Shown in pieces: positions 51,761 through 62,107 of a DNA stretch of 64,000 nucleotides. The position numbers and the translations under genes were made by a program. The stretch comes from Alphaproteobacteria bacterium. Its GTDB lineage: Bacteria; Pseudomonadota; Alphaproteobacteria; Caulobacterales; Aquidulcibacteraceae. The DNA lies in contig JAUIJZ010000001.1 in NCBI GenBank assembly GCA_030430715.1, positions 38,418 through 102,417 of the forward strand, in the 5' to 3' direction. The stretch's first letter is position 1. Each line of letters opens with the position of its first letter. Below the pieces are notes generated by a model. It searched no databases, was not told the DNA's origin, and was given only the letters and a program-made list of their open reading frames with translations.

Positions 51761-53203
51761 TTATTTACGCCGGAGAAAAGCAGGGGCGTTGTCGCCGAAA
51801 CCTTGGACGGGCTTATCACCGCGATCTTCGGTCGCGGTTTTGGAGCGGGTTGGCCTCTCCTTTTGCGCCGTCGGTGCCGTTTCCGCTACCGGGCGGTCAG
51901 GCGCGCGCTTCATATGCCGCTCCTTCTTTTCCGAGAGACGGCGGCTGTGTTCTTTCTTCAGCTCTTCAGCGCGGCGGCCGCGCCCGCCGGAATCTCTGGG
52001 ATCGCCCAAGGCGGCTTCGGGGAGGCCGTCGATCTCGGCATTCTCGATCGGCTTGCCGATCAGTTTTTCAATCGACTCGAGACTCTTTTTGTCGCCTGGG
52101 CCAACCAGCGTGAATGATGCGCCTTGACGCCCGGCGCGCCCAGTCCGGCCAATACGATGCACGTAATCATCGGCATTGCGCGGCGGTTCATAATTGAAGA
52201 CGTGACTGACGTCCGGAATGTCGAGACCGCGTGCGGCGACGTCGCTGGCGACAAGGTATTGCAGGTCGCCAGAGCGAAAACGGTCGAGCGTTTTCATGCG
52301 CAGGGATTGATCGAGGTCGCCGTGAATGGGCGAAGCATTGTAGCCGTGGCGCTTGAGCGAAAGCGCGACGACATCAACGTCCGTTTTCCGATTGCAGAAA
52401 ATGATGCCGTTTTTGACTTCGCTCGCATTGATCGCCGCCCGCAAAGCGGCGCGCCGGGTACGCGGATCGTTGGAGGGCAACGCTACAATCCGCTGCGTGA
52501 TCGTGCTCGCTGTGGTGGCGGGTTTGGCGGCTTCGATACGCTTTGGGCTGGAGAGAAATTGCTCGGTAAGCCGCGTGATCTCTGGTGGCATCGTGGCCGA
52601 GAAGAACAGCGTCTGGCGTGTGAAAGGCGTTAGTTTGAAAATACGCTCGATGTCCGGGATGAAGCCCATATCAAGCATGCGGTCTGCTTCGTCGACCACC
52701 ATCACTTGAACGCCGGTCAGCAGCAGCTTGCCGCGTTCGAAATGGTCGAGCAGGCGCCCGGGTGTCGCAATCAATACGTCGACGCCCCTCGCAAGCAGTG
52801 CGTCTTGATCGGCGAAGGACACGCCGCCGATCAGCAGCGCTTTGGTCAGCTTTTGATACTTCCCATATTTGTCAAAGCTCTCCGCTACCTGGGCGGCGAG
52901 TTCACGCGTGGGCTCGAGGATGAGCGTGCGGGGCATTCGCGCGCGCGTGCGGCCTGCGGCAAGGATGTCGATCATCGGCAGGGTGAAGGAGGCTGTCTTG
53001 CCGGTGCCGGTTTGCGCGATGCCAAGCACGTCGCGGCCCTTCAGCACTTCTGGAATGGCCGCAGCCTGGATCGGTGTCGGCGTATTGTATCCGCTCTCAT
53101 GTACGGCGCGAAGCGTATCGGGGGAGAGGCCCAAATCGTCGAAAGTCTTGGCGGGGGCTTGTGCGGAATCGGCACCGGTGGGCGCGGGTGTATCGGAGCT
53201 CAT
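51761..53203 (-). CDS. DEAD-box RNA helicase (RhlE-like)
   Basis: The 480-residue ATP-dependent RNA helicase carries all core motifs: Q motif region YNTPTPIQAAAIP, Walker A AQTGTGKTASF, PTRELAAQ, DEAD in MVVDEADRMLDMGF, SAT in LFFSATMPPE, and HRIGRTGRAGRQG. The C-terminal tail (about 390-480) is basic and low complexity, as in RhlE-type helicases that aid ribosome assembly and cold growth. The paralogue identity cannot be settled by eye. Confidence 0.92.
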   Translation of the reverse strand: MSSDTPAPTGADSAQAPAKTFDDLGLSPDTLRAVHESGYNTPTPIQAAAIPEVLKGRDVLGIAQTGTGKTASFTLPMIDILAAGRTRARMPRTLILEPTRELAAQVAESFDKYGKYQKLTKALLIGGVSFADQDALLARGVDVLIATPGRLLDHFERGKLLLTGVQVMVVDEADRMLDMGFIPDIERIFKLTPFTRQTLFFSATMPPEITRLTEQFLSSPKRIEAAKPATTASTITQRIVALPSNDPRTRRAALRAAINASEVKNGIIFCNRKTDVDVVALSLKRHGYNASPIHGDLDQSLRMKTLDRFRSGDLQYLVASDVAARGLDIPDVSHVFNYEPPRNADDYVHRIGRTGRAGRQGASFTLVGPGDKKSLESIEKLIGKPIENAEIDGLPEAALGDPRDSGGRGRRAEELKKEHSRRLSEKKERHMKRAPDRPVAETAPTAQKERPTRSKTATEDRGDKPVQGFGDNAPAFLRRK

Positions 53204-53427
53204 TCAATCTCACTTGGGATCGCGCCGTTCGCTTTTGGCGAGAGCGGGATCGCATAGGTTGGCGCTTCAGCCTGCTTCGTCTCCGGATGAGACGGGGCTT
53301 CAGCGAGGGCGAGCACGCCCTCGGGCGCGCACAACGGACAGCGCGCAAATGGCCGCATTCCATCGAAAAGTCAATATTGAAGCGGGTTTGACGGCGCGAG
53401 GGGCGCAGCTCAGTATTGCCGCTATGC

Positions 53428-54711
53428 ATGGCTGATTGGTTCAATTCCAAACAAGCGGCTGAACAAATAAGCGCCCTGACATCTGTCTGGCCGCGCCGCT
53501 TCGCCTCGGCGATCGGTGCGGTCTTGGTGGGGCTCGTCGCGCTTGCGTTCGCGTTCTTGGCTGATGGGGCGCAGCATCTGTTCGCCGGGGCTGCACATCA
53601 GAACGTGTGGATTGCCGCTCTGGCGCCGCCCTTGGGATTGGCGGCTGTCGTTTCGCTCACGCGTTGGCTCGCCCCAAACACGAAGGGCTCTGGCATCCCG
53701 CAAGTGATCCTTGCCGCGCGCGAACCGGAGAAGGGCATCAGCTCCGGATTGGTTTCACTGCGCGCAGCGGCCGCAAAACTTGTGTTGAGCGTGGCCGCGC
53801 TTGGCGTGGGCGCCTCAGCAGGAAGAGAAGGGCCGACTGTACAGATCGGCGCATCCCTCATGGCGGCTGTACATAGGGTGTTTCGCGTTCCATTCACGCC
53901 AGGCGTGATTATCGCTGGGGGCGCGGCTGGTGTTTCGGCCGCGTTCAATACGCCGCTAGCCGGTGTGGCGTTTGCGATTGAGGAATTGGCGGCGGCGTAT
54001 GAACAACGCCTCACTGTTTTGGTGATGGCGGCCGTGGTGATTGCTGGTCTCGTCAGCTTGGGTCTCGCAGGGGACTACCTTTATTTCGGCGCGGTGCACG
54101 GAACATTGGCGCTTCAATCGGCGGTGACCATCGCGGTGTTGAGCGGCGCCGTCGGCGGTGTGTGTGGCGGGCTCTTTTCGCGCTTATTGCTTCTCGCGAG
54201 CGCGCGCACGAGTGGAGCGCTAAAGCTCATTCGTCAGCGGCCGGTCGCGTGGGCCGCCTTGTGCGGCGTTGTGGTCGCGGGGCTTGGTCTTGCGACCGGC
54301 GGCGCGACATGGGGCACTGGCTATGAAGCCGCGCGTAGCATGGTTGAGGGCAATGCGGGCTCCCCCTGGTTTGCTCCAGCCAAATTGGCCGCGACCTTGG
54401 CGACAGCGATGAGCGGTGTGCCGGGCGGCATTTTCGCGCCTTCCTTAGCGACGGGGGCCGGCATCGGTGACCTCATGGCCAATTTCTTTCCCGGCGAACC
54501 ACGCGGACCGATTGTGCTCTTGGGCATGATCGCATTTTTTGTCGGTGTTGTGCGTGCGCCATTAACGGGGGTGGTGATTGTCGCGGAAATGACCGGCGCG
54601 CGCGGACTTATTCTTCCACTCTTCATTGCCGCCATTGTCGCTGATGCGGCCGGGGCGATCCTGTGCCGGGAGCGGCTTTATCACGGCTTGGCCAAGCGGA
54701 TGCAGGATTAG
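53428..54711 (+). CDS. ClC-family chloride channel/antiporter
   Basis: The 427-residue membrane protein has the ClC selectivity motifs GSGIPQVILA, GREGPTVQIGAS (with the gating Glu) and GIFAPSLATGAG. A second Glu pair in FAIEELAAAYE matches the internal proton Glu of exchangers such as E. coli ClcA, so a chloride/proton antiporter is likelier than a channel. No C-terminal CBS domains are present. Starts at 53416 (TTG) and 53428 (ATG) are possible; I use the ATG. Confidence 0.9.
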   Translation: MADWFNSKQAAEQISALTSVWPRRFASAIGAVLVGLVALAFAFLADGAQHLFAGAAHQNVWIAALAPPLGLAAVVSLTRWLAPNTKGSGIPQVILAAREPEKGISSGLVSLRAAAAKLVLSVAALGVGASAGREGPTVQIGASLMAAVHRVFRVPFTPGVIIAGGAAGVSAAFNTPLAGVAFAIEELAAAYEQRLTVLVMAAVVIAGLVSLGLAGDYLYFGAVHGTLALQSAVTIAVLSGAVGGVCGGLFSRLLLLASARTSGALKLIRQRPVAWAALCGVVVAGLGLATGGATWGTGYEAARSMVEGNAGSPWFAPAKLAATLATAMSGVPGGIFAPSLATGAGIGDLMANFFPGEPRGPIVLLGMIAFFVGVVRAPLTGVVIVAEMTGARGLILPLFIAAIVADAAGAILCRERLYHGLAKRMQD

Positions 54712-54716
54712 CGCCC

Positions 54717-56771
54717 CTAGACGTCAACGTCCTCAACGAACTTTGCGTGTTCTTGAATATAGTTGAAGCGCAGTTCGGCCTTCTTGCCCATCAGCGTATC
54801 GACCAGGCTCTCAAACGCGGGCAGCCCTTCTTCATCCAGCACGACGCGCGCGAGCGTGCGCGTTTCCGGATTCATCGTCGTTTCCTTCAGGTCCGCCGGC
54901 ATCATTTCGCCGAGGCCTTTGAAGCGTGAGATGTCCACCTTGCGGCCTTTGAATTCGCCGTTGAGCAATGCATCTTTGTGCGCATCGTCGCGGGCATAGA
55001 TGCTGTCCTTGCCGGCAGTCACGCGATAGAGCGGCGGCATGGCGAGATACAGACGCCCGGCGCGGATAAGGCTGGGCATTTGCTTGTGAAAGAATGTGAT
55101 CAGCAGCGAGGCGATATGGGCGCCGTCGACATCGGCGTCGGTCATGATGATCACGCGCTCATAACGCAGATCGTCGGTCTTGAACTTCGATCCCATTTGC
55201 ACGCCCAACGCTAATGCGAGATCGGACAGCTCTTGGTTGCCGCTCATCTTTTCGGCGCCGGCGCTGGCCACGTTCAGTATTTTACCCCGCAGGGGCAGGA
55301 TCGCTTGTGTTTCGCGATTGCGCGCCTGTTTCGCCGATCCGCCGGCGGAATCCCCTTCGACCAAGAAGATTTCCGTGTCCTTTTCGCCAGCGCGTGAGCA
55401 ATCGGCCAGCTTGCCCGGCAAGCGCAGCTTGCGCGTGGCCGATTGGCGAGAGACCTCTTTCTCCTTACGCCGGCGCATGCGGTCTTCGGCTTGCTGAATG
55501 CACCAATCGAGCAGGCGGTTCGCTTCATTTGTATTGGCGGCGAGCCAGTGATCGAACGGATCACGTACAGCTTGCTCGACAATCTTTGCCGCTTCGGTTG
55601 AAACGAGGCGCCCTTTGGTCTGCCCTTCGAATTGGGGGTCGCGGATAAATACCGAAACAAGCGCAGCGCCCGTATTCATTACGTCATCGGGAGAGATGAT
55701 CGACGCTTTCTTATTGTTCTTCAGCTCCGCGTAGGCCTTCAACCCCTTGGACAGCGCCGCGCGTAAACCGGCTTCGTGGAAACCGCCATCGGGTGTGTAG
55801 ATGGTGTTGCAATAGGAGCGGACAAAGCCATCGGCTTCGCCGAACCCATCCGACACCCATGTCACCGCCCACTCGACGCGGCCATGCGCGCCGTTCTTTT
55901 CGCTACGTCCCGAAAAGGGCTCTGCAACCACCGCCTTTTTCGCGTTTGTGAGTTCCGTCAAAAAGTCGGCGAGACCGTTGGGAAAGTGCAGCACTGCCTC
56001 GGTGGGTGTCTCATCGCCTGCCTTGATGCGCTCGGGCGCGCATTTCCAACGAATTTGCACGCCGCGTTGCAGGTAGGCTTTCGAGCGCGCCATCTGGAAA
56101 AGGCGGGCGGGTTTGAAGGCCGCGCCTTCACCGAAGATCTGTGCGTCTGGATGAAAGCGCACACTGGTGCCGCGGCGATTGTGCGCTGGGCCCACGGGAA
56201 CGAGCTTTGATATTGGCGCGCCGCGAGAGAAGGTTTGACGGTACAATTTCCGATCGCGGGCGACCTCAACTTCGACTTTATCGGAAAGGGCGTTCACCAC
56301 CGAGACGCCGACGCCGTGCAGGCCTCCGGACGTGTGGTACACTTTGTCGGAGAACTTCCCGCCAGCGTGCAGCACGGTCATGATGACTTCGAGCGCCGAT
56401 TTCTTGGGAAATTTCGGGTGCGGATCAATGGGCATGCCGCGCCCATTGTCAGTCACGCGCAGCGTTCCGTCGGCCTCAAGTTCGACCTCGATGCGGTCGG
56501 CAAAGCCAGCCACGGCTTCGTCCATCGAATTGTCGAGCACCTCAGCGAATAGGTGGTGCAACGCGCGTTCGTCGACGCCGCCGATATACATGCCCGGCCG
56601 CTTGCGGACTGGCTCAAGGCCTTCAAGGACCTCGATGTCTTTTGCGGTGTATCCGCCCGCAGCCGCAGCCGGTGGAGGATCGTTCTCGCCGAACAATCCA
56701 GAATCCCAGAGGGAGTCTTTCGATGACGCGCCCGTTTTGGGTGCTGTCTGCTTCTTCTGCGCTTGCGCCAT
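54717..56771 (-). CDS. parE: DNA topoisomerase IV subunit B
   Basis: ParE supplies the ATPase half of topoisomerase IV, which decatenates sister chromosomes. The 684-residue protein has the GHKL ATPase motifs (VLDNSMDEAVAGFAD, VTDNGRGMPIDPHPK, TSGGLHGVGVSVVNALS), the transducer domain, the TOPRIM motif LVEGDSAGGSAKQ and TDADVDGAHIASLL. The frame is open to 56897, but the ATG at 56771 follows AAGAGA and begins the low-complexity KKQTAPKTGASSKD leader, so the extension is probably not translated. The C-terminal FNYIQEHAKFVEDVDV is typical of ParE. Confidence 0.93.
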   Translation of the reverse strand: MAQAQKKQTAPKTGASSKDSLWDSGLFGENDPPPAAAAGGYTAKDIEVLEGLEPVRKRPGMYIGGVDERALHHLFAEVLDNSMDEAVAGFADRIEVELEADGTLRVTDNGRGMPIDPHPKFPKKSALEVIMTVLHAGGKFSDKVYHTSGGLHGVGVSVVNALSDKVEVEVARDRKLYRQTFSRGAPISKLVPVGPAHNRRGTSVRFHPDAQIFGEGAAFKPARLFQMARSKAYLQRGVQIRWKCAPERIKAGDETPTEAVLHFPNGLADFLTELTNAKKAVVAEPFSGRSEKNGAHGRVEWAVTWVSDGFGEADGFVRSYCNTIYTPDGGFHEAGLRAALSKGLKAYAELKNNKKASIISPDDVMNTGAALVSVFIRDPQFEGQTKGRLVSTEAAKIVEQAVRDPFDHWLAANTNEANRLLDWCIQQAEDRMRRRKEKEVSRQSATRKLRLPGKLADCSRAGEKDTEIFLVEGDSAGGSAKQARNRETQAILPLRGKILNVASAGAEKMSGNQELSDLALALGVQMGSKFKTDDLRYERVIIMTDADVDGAHIASLLITFFHKQMPSLIRAGRLYLAMPPLYRVTAGKDSIYARDDAHKDALLNGEFKGRKVDISRFKGLGEMMPADLKETTMNPETRTLARVVLDEEGLPAFESLVDTLMGKKAELRFNYIQEHAKFVEDVDV

Positions 56772-57011
56772 GTTCGTTCTCTTAAGGCGCTTCGCGAGCG
56801 CACCGCAATTGTTTCGATCCGTCTGCTCACAGCAGCAGTACTCGGTATCCGCGAAGTAAACGGCTGTGCCGGAGGATTTTAGTGTCTTTTGAGCCACGGG
56901 CGGCTGCCGTGGGCGGAAAAAGCAGCTGGGAACAGAAACTTCTCCTTCGCGCAGCCGTTCGCCGGTTCGTCACAGGGCAGGTGGGGTCGAAGAGACCATT
57001 AGGAGTTTAGA

Positions 57012-57500
57012 ATGAACAAGATCGCACTTTGCGCCGCCGCGGCAGCGGCCGCGATAGTCGCAGCCCCCGCCACCGCGAGCGCCCAAGCTTATGTCGGCGC
57101 CGGTTACACCCATTACGATACCGATGGCGGCGACATTGGCGGTGCTACGGCGCGCGCAGGTTATCGCATCACACCGAATGTTGCAGTCGAAGCGGAGGGC
57201 ACTTGGAGCGTCGACGATGACGATGCGGTCGAACTCGACAGCGCGTATGGCGGCTACGTCGTAGGCATATTGCCAGTAAACGAACATATCGATCTGCACG
57301 GACGCGTTGGCTATCAAGACGCCGAGTTCGACACGCCGCTTGGCGATGTCGACGCAGACGGCTTGGGCTATGGTGTTGGGGCGACCTGGAATGTCTCCCC
57401 ACGTTTTGGTGTCCGCGCCGATTACACCCGGCTGGAAGGCGACTTCGACACTGACACGATCGGTCTTGGCGGCGTCTATAATTTCGGCGCAGGTCGCTAA
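57012..57500 (+). CDS. Outer-membrane beta-barrel protein
   Basis: A 162-residue protein with a cleavable signal peptide (cut after TASAQA) and about eight alternating amphipathic strands (AYVGAGYTHYDTD, GATARAGYRITPNVAVEAEGTW, GYVVGILPVNEHIDLHGRVGYQ, GLGYGVGATWNVSPRFGVRADYTR, TIGLGGVYNFGAGR), ending close to an aromatic residue as outer-membrane barrels do. It resembles small opacity/OmpA-like porins. TAGGAG at 11 bases precedes the ATG. It is divergent from parE and faces glnA across a terminator. Confidence 0.82.
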   Translation: MNKIALCAAAAAAAIVAAPATASAQAYVGAGYTHYDTDGGDIGGATARAGYRITPNVAVEAEGTWSVDDDDAVELDSAYGGYVVGILPVNEHIDLHGRVGYQDAEFDTPLGDVDADGLGYGVGATWNVSPRFGVRADYTRLEGDFDTDTIGLGGVYNFGAGR

Positions 57501-57502
57501 TG

Positions 57503-57532
57503 CAAAAAGGGCCGGGGATCGCTCCCCGGCCC
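57503..57532 (-). terminator. Rho-independent terminator for glnB-glnA
   Basis: A 10-bp perfect stem (GGGCCGGGGA at 57509-57518 with TCCCCGGCCC at 57523-57532) is followed, on the minus strand, by TTTTT (57508-57504). This is the right position and direction to end the glnA transcript. It also lies just after the barrel protein gene and may act on both strands. Confidence 0.8.
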
Positions 57533-57560
57533 ACTCTGCCCCCGCATTATCGCGGTAGTT

Positions 57561-58964
57561 CTAGCACTTGTAGTACATATCGAATTCGACCGGGTGCGGA
57601 TGCGTTTCGAAGCGGTCGAGTTCTTCTTTCTTCAGATCAATGTAGCCGTCGATCAAATCGTCGGTGAACACATTGCCCTTCAGCAGGAAGTCACGATCCT
57701 TGTCGACGGAATCGAGCGCTTCGCGCAGCGAAGCAGCGACGGTCGGCACATCCTTCAATTCTTCCGGCGGCAGATCGTAGAGGTTCTTGTCGAGCGGATC
57801 GCCAGGATGGATCTTGTTGGTGATGCCGTCGAGACCCGCCATCAGCAGCGCTGAATAGGTCAGATAGAGATTGCCGGCAGGGTCGGGGAAACGCACTTCG
57901 ACGCGCTTGGCCTTTGGGCCCGAGCCGTGCGGAATGCGGCACGAGGCCGAACGGTTGCGAGCCGAATAGGCAAGCAGAACCGGTGCTTCGTATCCGGGCA
58001 CAAGACGCTTGTAGGAGTTCGTCGTCGCGTTCGCGAAAGCGTTGATCGCCTTAGCATGCTTGATGATGCCGCCGATATAATAAAGGCACGTTTCGCTCAA
58101 ATCCGCGTAGCGATCGCCAGCGAACGTATTCGTGCCGCCTTTCCAGATCGATTGGTGCACGTGCATGCCGGAGCCATTGTCCTTGAAGTAGGGCTTGGGC
58201 ATGAACGTCGCCGACTTTCCGTAAGACGCAGCGACTTGGTGGATGATGTACTTGTACATGTTCATCCGGTCGGCCATGACCGTAAGCGTGTCGAATTTCA
58301 GGCCGAGTTCGTGCTGAGCCGGCGCCACTTCGTGGTGGTGCTTTTCCGGCTTCATGCCGAGTTCGCCCATGATCTGCAGCATCTCGCCGCGCATGTCTTG
58401 CAGGCTGTCGACGGGCGGAACGGGGAAGTAACCGCCTTTGGGACCCGGCCGGTGGCCGAGGTTGCCGCCTTCATAGACGCGGCCGGTATTGTAAGGCAGC
58501 TCGGTGGAGTCGAAAGAATAGCCCGTATTGTTCGGATCGGTATTCCAGCGGACATCATCGAACACGAAGAATTCGGCTTCAGGGCCGAAATAGCAGGTGT
58601 CGCCGAAACCGCCTGACTTCACATAGGCTTCCGCTTTTTTCGCGACGCCGCGCGGGCAGCGCGAATAGGGCTGCAGCGTGCCCGGCTCAAGGATGTCGCA
58701 GAACATCGCCAGAGTCGTCTGCTGGTAGAAAGGGTCGATGTGCGCGTTGAGCGGGTCAGGACGCATGACCATGTCGGACTCATTGATCGCCTTCCAGCCG
58801 GCGATGGACGATCCGTCGAACATGGTGCCTTCGGTGAAGATGTCCTTGTCGATCATGCTGATGTCGAAAGTGACGTGCTGCATTTTCCCGCGCAGATCAT
58901 TGAAGCGCAGATCGACGTATTGAACTTCCTTGTCCTTAATTAACTTCAGAATTTCATCAGACAT
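57561..58964 (-). CDS. glnA: Glutamine synthetase, type I
   Basis: GlnA joins ammonia to glutamate with ATP and is the main entry of nitrogen. The 467-residue protein has the type I landmarks: [29 protein letters not shown], the ATP-binding [16 protein letters not shown], and the adenylylation site Tyr in [11 protein letters not shown], so it can be switched off by GlnE. GGGAGA precedes the ATG. It follows glnB by 54 bp, and the two form the usual nitrogen-regulated operon. Confidence 0.97.
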   Translation of the reverse strand: MSDEILKLIKDKEVQYVDLRFNDLRGKMQHVTFDISMIDKDIFTEGTMFDGSSIAGWKAINESDMVMRPDPLNAHIDPFYQQTTLAMFCDILEPGTLQPYSRCPRGVAKKAEAYVKSGGFGDTCYFGPEAEFFVFDDVRWNTDPNNTGYSFDSTELPYNTGRVYEGGNLGHRPGPKGGYFPVPPVDSLQDMRGEMLQIMGELGMKPEKHHHEVAPAQHELGLKFDTLTVMADRMNMYKYIIHQVAASYGKSATFMPKPYFKDNGSGMHVHQSIWKGGTNTFAGDRYADLSETCLYYIGGIIKHAKAINAFANATTNSYKRLVPGYEAPVLLAYSARNRSASCRIPHGSGPKAKRVEVRFPDPAGNLYLTYSALLMAGLDGITNKIHPGDPLDKNLYDLPPEELKDVPTVAASLREALDSVDKDRDFLLKGNVFTDDLIDGYIDLKKEELDRFETHPHPVEFDMYYKC

Positions 58965-59018
58965 CAAACTCTCCCGAAGAGCCTTTCAAAGTGGCCGTAG
59001 CTTTAGTGTTGCGTTTGC

Positions 59019-59396
<378 letters not shown>

Positions 59397-59601
59397 TCAT
59401 GGACGGGCGAGGCCCGCGCTGTGAAGCGCCCGAGGCGGAGCGAGTTGTGTGCCAGCCCTAGGCGCCCAATTCAACGGCGCCGGCGCCCAATCAATAGGCT
59501 GGCGTTAGGGAAAGGCGCGGTTAGGCTGAGCGAATGAAGGGGGCGTTCTTGATTTACACCTCTAGGCGCAACCGCAGGCCCGGCCATGCAGGGGCGGCCG
59601 T

Positions 59602-61086
59602 ATGAGCGCGGAGCTCATCAGCGTCGCGCAGATGCGCGCGATCGACCAGGCGGCGGTCCAGGCTGGCGTGCCGAGCTGGACCCTGATGCAGAACGCTGGA
59701 CGGGCGGTGGCTGCCGCGATCATGGCTCGTTTTAGACCGCAATTGACGCTGGTCTTGTGTGGCCCAGGCAATAATGGGGGCGATGGCTGGGTGGCGGCGC
59801 AAGCGCTGCTGGAAGCCGGCTGGCCGGTTCAGGTCGCGTGCTCGATGCCGCCGGAGGATTTGCGAGGCGACGCAGCTATCGCCGCTTCCGCCTGGAAAGG
59901 GCCAGTGCGTGCGCTTGGAACGGATGGTTTTGGCGCGTCCCTTTATGTAGACGCGCTATTTGGCGCAGGCCTTACCCGGCCATTGGAAGGGCCGAGTCTG
60001 GCGTTCGCTCACATAGCTTCGGGAACGCCGGAGCGCGTGGTGGCTGTCGATATCCCGAGTGGCCTGCACGGCGATACCGGCCGCCCGCTTGGCGAAGCCT
60101 GTGTTCGCGCCGCACTTACGGTGACGTTCGTTCGCAAGAAGCCCGCCCATCTCTTGATGCCAGGACGGGAATTGTGCGGCGAAGTGATTGTCGCCGACAT
60201 TGGCGCGCCGGAGCCCGTAGTGGCGGCGCAGAACGTACAGGTCTGGGAGAACGGGCCTGCGCTGTGGGGCGGCCAATTCCCATGGCCTCATATGGAAGCG
60301 CATAAGCACGCGCGCGGTCACGCACTAGTCGCCAGTGGAGGGCGCGGCCGTTCCGGCGCCGCGCGGCTCAGCGCGCGCGGGGCGCTGCGGATCGGCGCTG
60401 GACTTGTTACCGTGCTGAGCCCGCCGGACGCCTTCGCGGAAAACGCCGCGCACCTCACAGCCATCATGTTGCGCGAAGCCGCGCTTCTCTCGGATTATGC
60501 CGAAGCGGCGCAAGCGGCGAGCGCATTAGCTATCGGGCCAGCTTTCGGTCTCGAAACGTCGCATCGCGCAAAGCTGGACGCGGTTTGTGCGGCTCATGAG
60601 CGTTGTCCGCTTGTCTTGGACGCTGACGCGCTCACGCTGCTGGCGCCGCTGACTGCGAAGTTGCGCGTGTGCGATGTGATGACGCCGCACATTGGCGAGT
60701 TCAACCGCCTCTTTCCGGACCTGCTCAAAACGACCGCAAGCCGCCTCGACGCCACGCGCGCCGCCGCAGCGCTGGCGGGCTGTGTTGTACTGCTCAAAGG
60801 GCCCGACACCACCATTGCCGCGCCAGATGGCCGCGCCAGCATCAACGCAACTGGGACGCCTTTCTTGGCGAGCGCGGGCGCTGGCGACGTGCTCGCGGGC
60901 ATGATCTGCGGGTTGATCGCGCAGGGCATGCCGAGCTTTGAAGCGGCAGCTGCAGGCGCCTGGCTGCATGGCCGGGCCGGGGAGGCGGGCGGCGCCGGCC
61001 TGATCGCTGAAGATATCAGCGAGCTTCTTCCTAATGTTTTGAATGGATTAGCGCCTGAACGCTGGCGGCGGCGACGGGACGTTTGA
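59602..61086 (+). CDS. nnr: Bifunctional NAD(P)H-hydrate epimerase/dehydratase
   Basis: This repair enzyme turns damaged hydrated NAD(P)H back into the usable form. The 494-residue protein joins an epimerase domain (about 1-215, with GPGNNGGDGWVAAQALL and VDIPSGLHGDTG) to an ADP-dependent dehydratase of the ribokinase-like fold (about 225-490, with VASGGRGRSGAARLSARGALR, DADALTLL and the catalytic GTPFLASAGAGDVLAGMI). The fusion is the standard bacterial form. It faces away from glnB, with a 244-bp gap. Confidence 0.93.
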   Translation: MSAELISVAQMRAIDQAAVQAGVPSWTLMQNAGRAVAAAIMARFRPQLTLVLCGPGNNGGDGWVAAQALLEAGWPVQVACSMPPEDLRGDAAIAASAWKGPVRALGTDGFGASLYVDALFGAGLTRPLEGPSLAFAHIASGTPERVVAVDIPSGLHGDTGRPLGEACVRAALTVTFVRKKPAHLLMPGRELCGEVIVADIGAPEPVVAAQNVQVWENGPALWGGQFPWPHMEAHKHARGHALVASGGRGRSGAARLSARGALRIGAGLVTVLSPPDAFAENAAHLTAIMLREAALLSDYAEAAQAASALAIGPAFGLETSHRAKLDAVCAAHERCPLVLDADALTLLAPLTAKLRVCDVMTPHIGEFNRLFPDLLKTTASRLDATRAAAALAGCVVLLKGPDTTIAAPDGRASINATGTPFLASAGAGDVLAGMICGLIAQGMPSFEAAAAGAWLHGRAGEAGGAGLIAEDISELLPNVLNGLAPERWRRRRDV

Positions 61087-61151
61087 TCAGCCCTATTTCG
61101 ACCTCGGGATATGGGTTAACAACAAGCTGGGACGCAGGTCAGGAGGGGATC

Positions 61152-61880
61152 ATGGTTTGGTGGTGGTGGATCATCCCGGGCTTTGTCGCTGTGGTCGGGC
61201 TCGCTTTTGCCCTGAGCGGCCTGGGCTGGATGTTCCGCGGGCGGCCATTCAAGGGCGGCCGTGGCGTGCTGGGCGGGGGCGTGTTCCTCGCTGCAGGGGC
61301 GATCGTTGGTCTTCTCGGGCTAAATGTTCAAACATATCATAGGCTTGGTGAGGCGCAGCGGCAGGTCGCCACGATCGAATTTGAGCGGGTCCCAGGAACC
61401 GCCAACACCTTCAATGTTACACTCACCGAAGCGCCTGCTCCGGATGGGACGGCGGGGCCTGTGCATAATTTCGAGGCGACGGGCGATGATTGGATGATCA
61501 GCTCGCGCGTGATTCGATGGAAATCTTGGGCGACAGTGCTCGGCCTTGACGCGCAATACCGGCTCGATCGCTTCGATAGCCGCTATCGCGAAATCGCCAC
61601 CGCTCAGACCACGCCGCCAAGCGTCTATGATTTGAGGCCGGCGCGCCGCACCGGGATCGATTTTCTACCGGTGGTGCGCGGCGTCGCCCAATATGTCCCG
61701 GTGGTCGATACGCCGGAACACGGTCAGGCCATTTATTGGCCAATGGCGGATGGCGCGCGCTACCGGATCGACATCACTGCGCAGGGCCAATTGTTGCCGG
61801 ATGAAATTAACGAGGCCGCTGCCGAGGCCGTGGCCGAATGGGGCACCACCCGCGCTGAGAGGCCGCCCCCGGTCGAATAA
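61152..61880 (+). CDS. Membrane-anchored protein of unknown function
   Basis: The 242-residue protein has two N-terminal hydrophobic helices (about 4-24, WIIPGFVAVVGLAFALSGLG, and about 38-56, GGGVFLAAGAIVGLLGL), then a soluble beta-rich part (VATIEFERVPGTANTFNVTL, DDWMISSRVIRWKSW) that ends in a short helix. I do not recognise a family with confidence. AGGAGGGG directly before the ATG at 61152 decides the start over the longer frame from 61083. It may follow nnr in one transcript. Confidence 0.65.
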   Translation: MVWWWWIIPGFVAVVGLAFALSGLGWMFRGRPFKGGRGVLGGGVFLAAGAIVGLLGLNVQTYHRLGEAQRQVATIEFERVPGTANTFNVTLTEAPAPDGTAGPVHNFEATGDDWMISSRVIRWKSWATVLGLDAQYRLDRFDSRYREIATAQTTPPSVYDLRPARRTGIDFLPVVRGVAQYVPVVDTPEHGQAIYWPMADGARYRIDITAQGQLLPDEINEAAAEAVAEWGTTRAERPPPVE

Positions 61881-61881
61881 T

Positions 61882-61966
61882 TGGTGCGGACGGCGGGAGT
61901 CGAACCCGCACGCCTTGCGGCGCTGGAACCTAAATCCAGTGCGTCTGCCAGTTCCGCCACGTCCGC
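61882..61966 (-). tRNA. tRNA-Leu (anticodon TAG)
   Basis: On the minus strand GCGGACG (61966-61960) pairs with CGTCCGC, followed by A and an encoded CCA ending at 61882. The anticodon arm CTGGA-TTTAGGT-TCCAG shows TAG, and a long variable arm (GCGCCGCAAGGCGT) marks a class II tRNA. Confidence 0.94.
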
Positions 61967-62107
61967 TGGTCGGGCGGGTTTAGAGGCCGCGGTCGATCTC
62001 GTCCACTGGCGTCTCAGGCTGCGTGGACACAGGGTTTCGCCCATGCCATAAGCCCGGCTTTCTCAGAATGCCCGCGCTCCCGGCAAAGGATTTGCTGCGG
62101 GGCGCGT

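Noticed and set aside
56772..56897. N-terminal extension of parE
   Set aside because: The extra 42 codons include Cys-rich, unconserved sequence; the ATG at 56771 has a better upstream site and fits the family.
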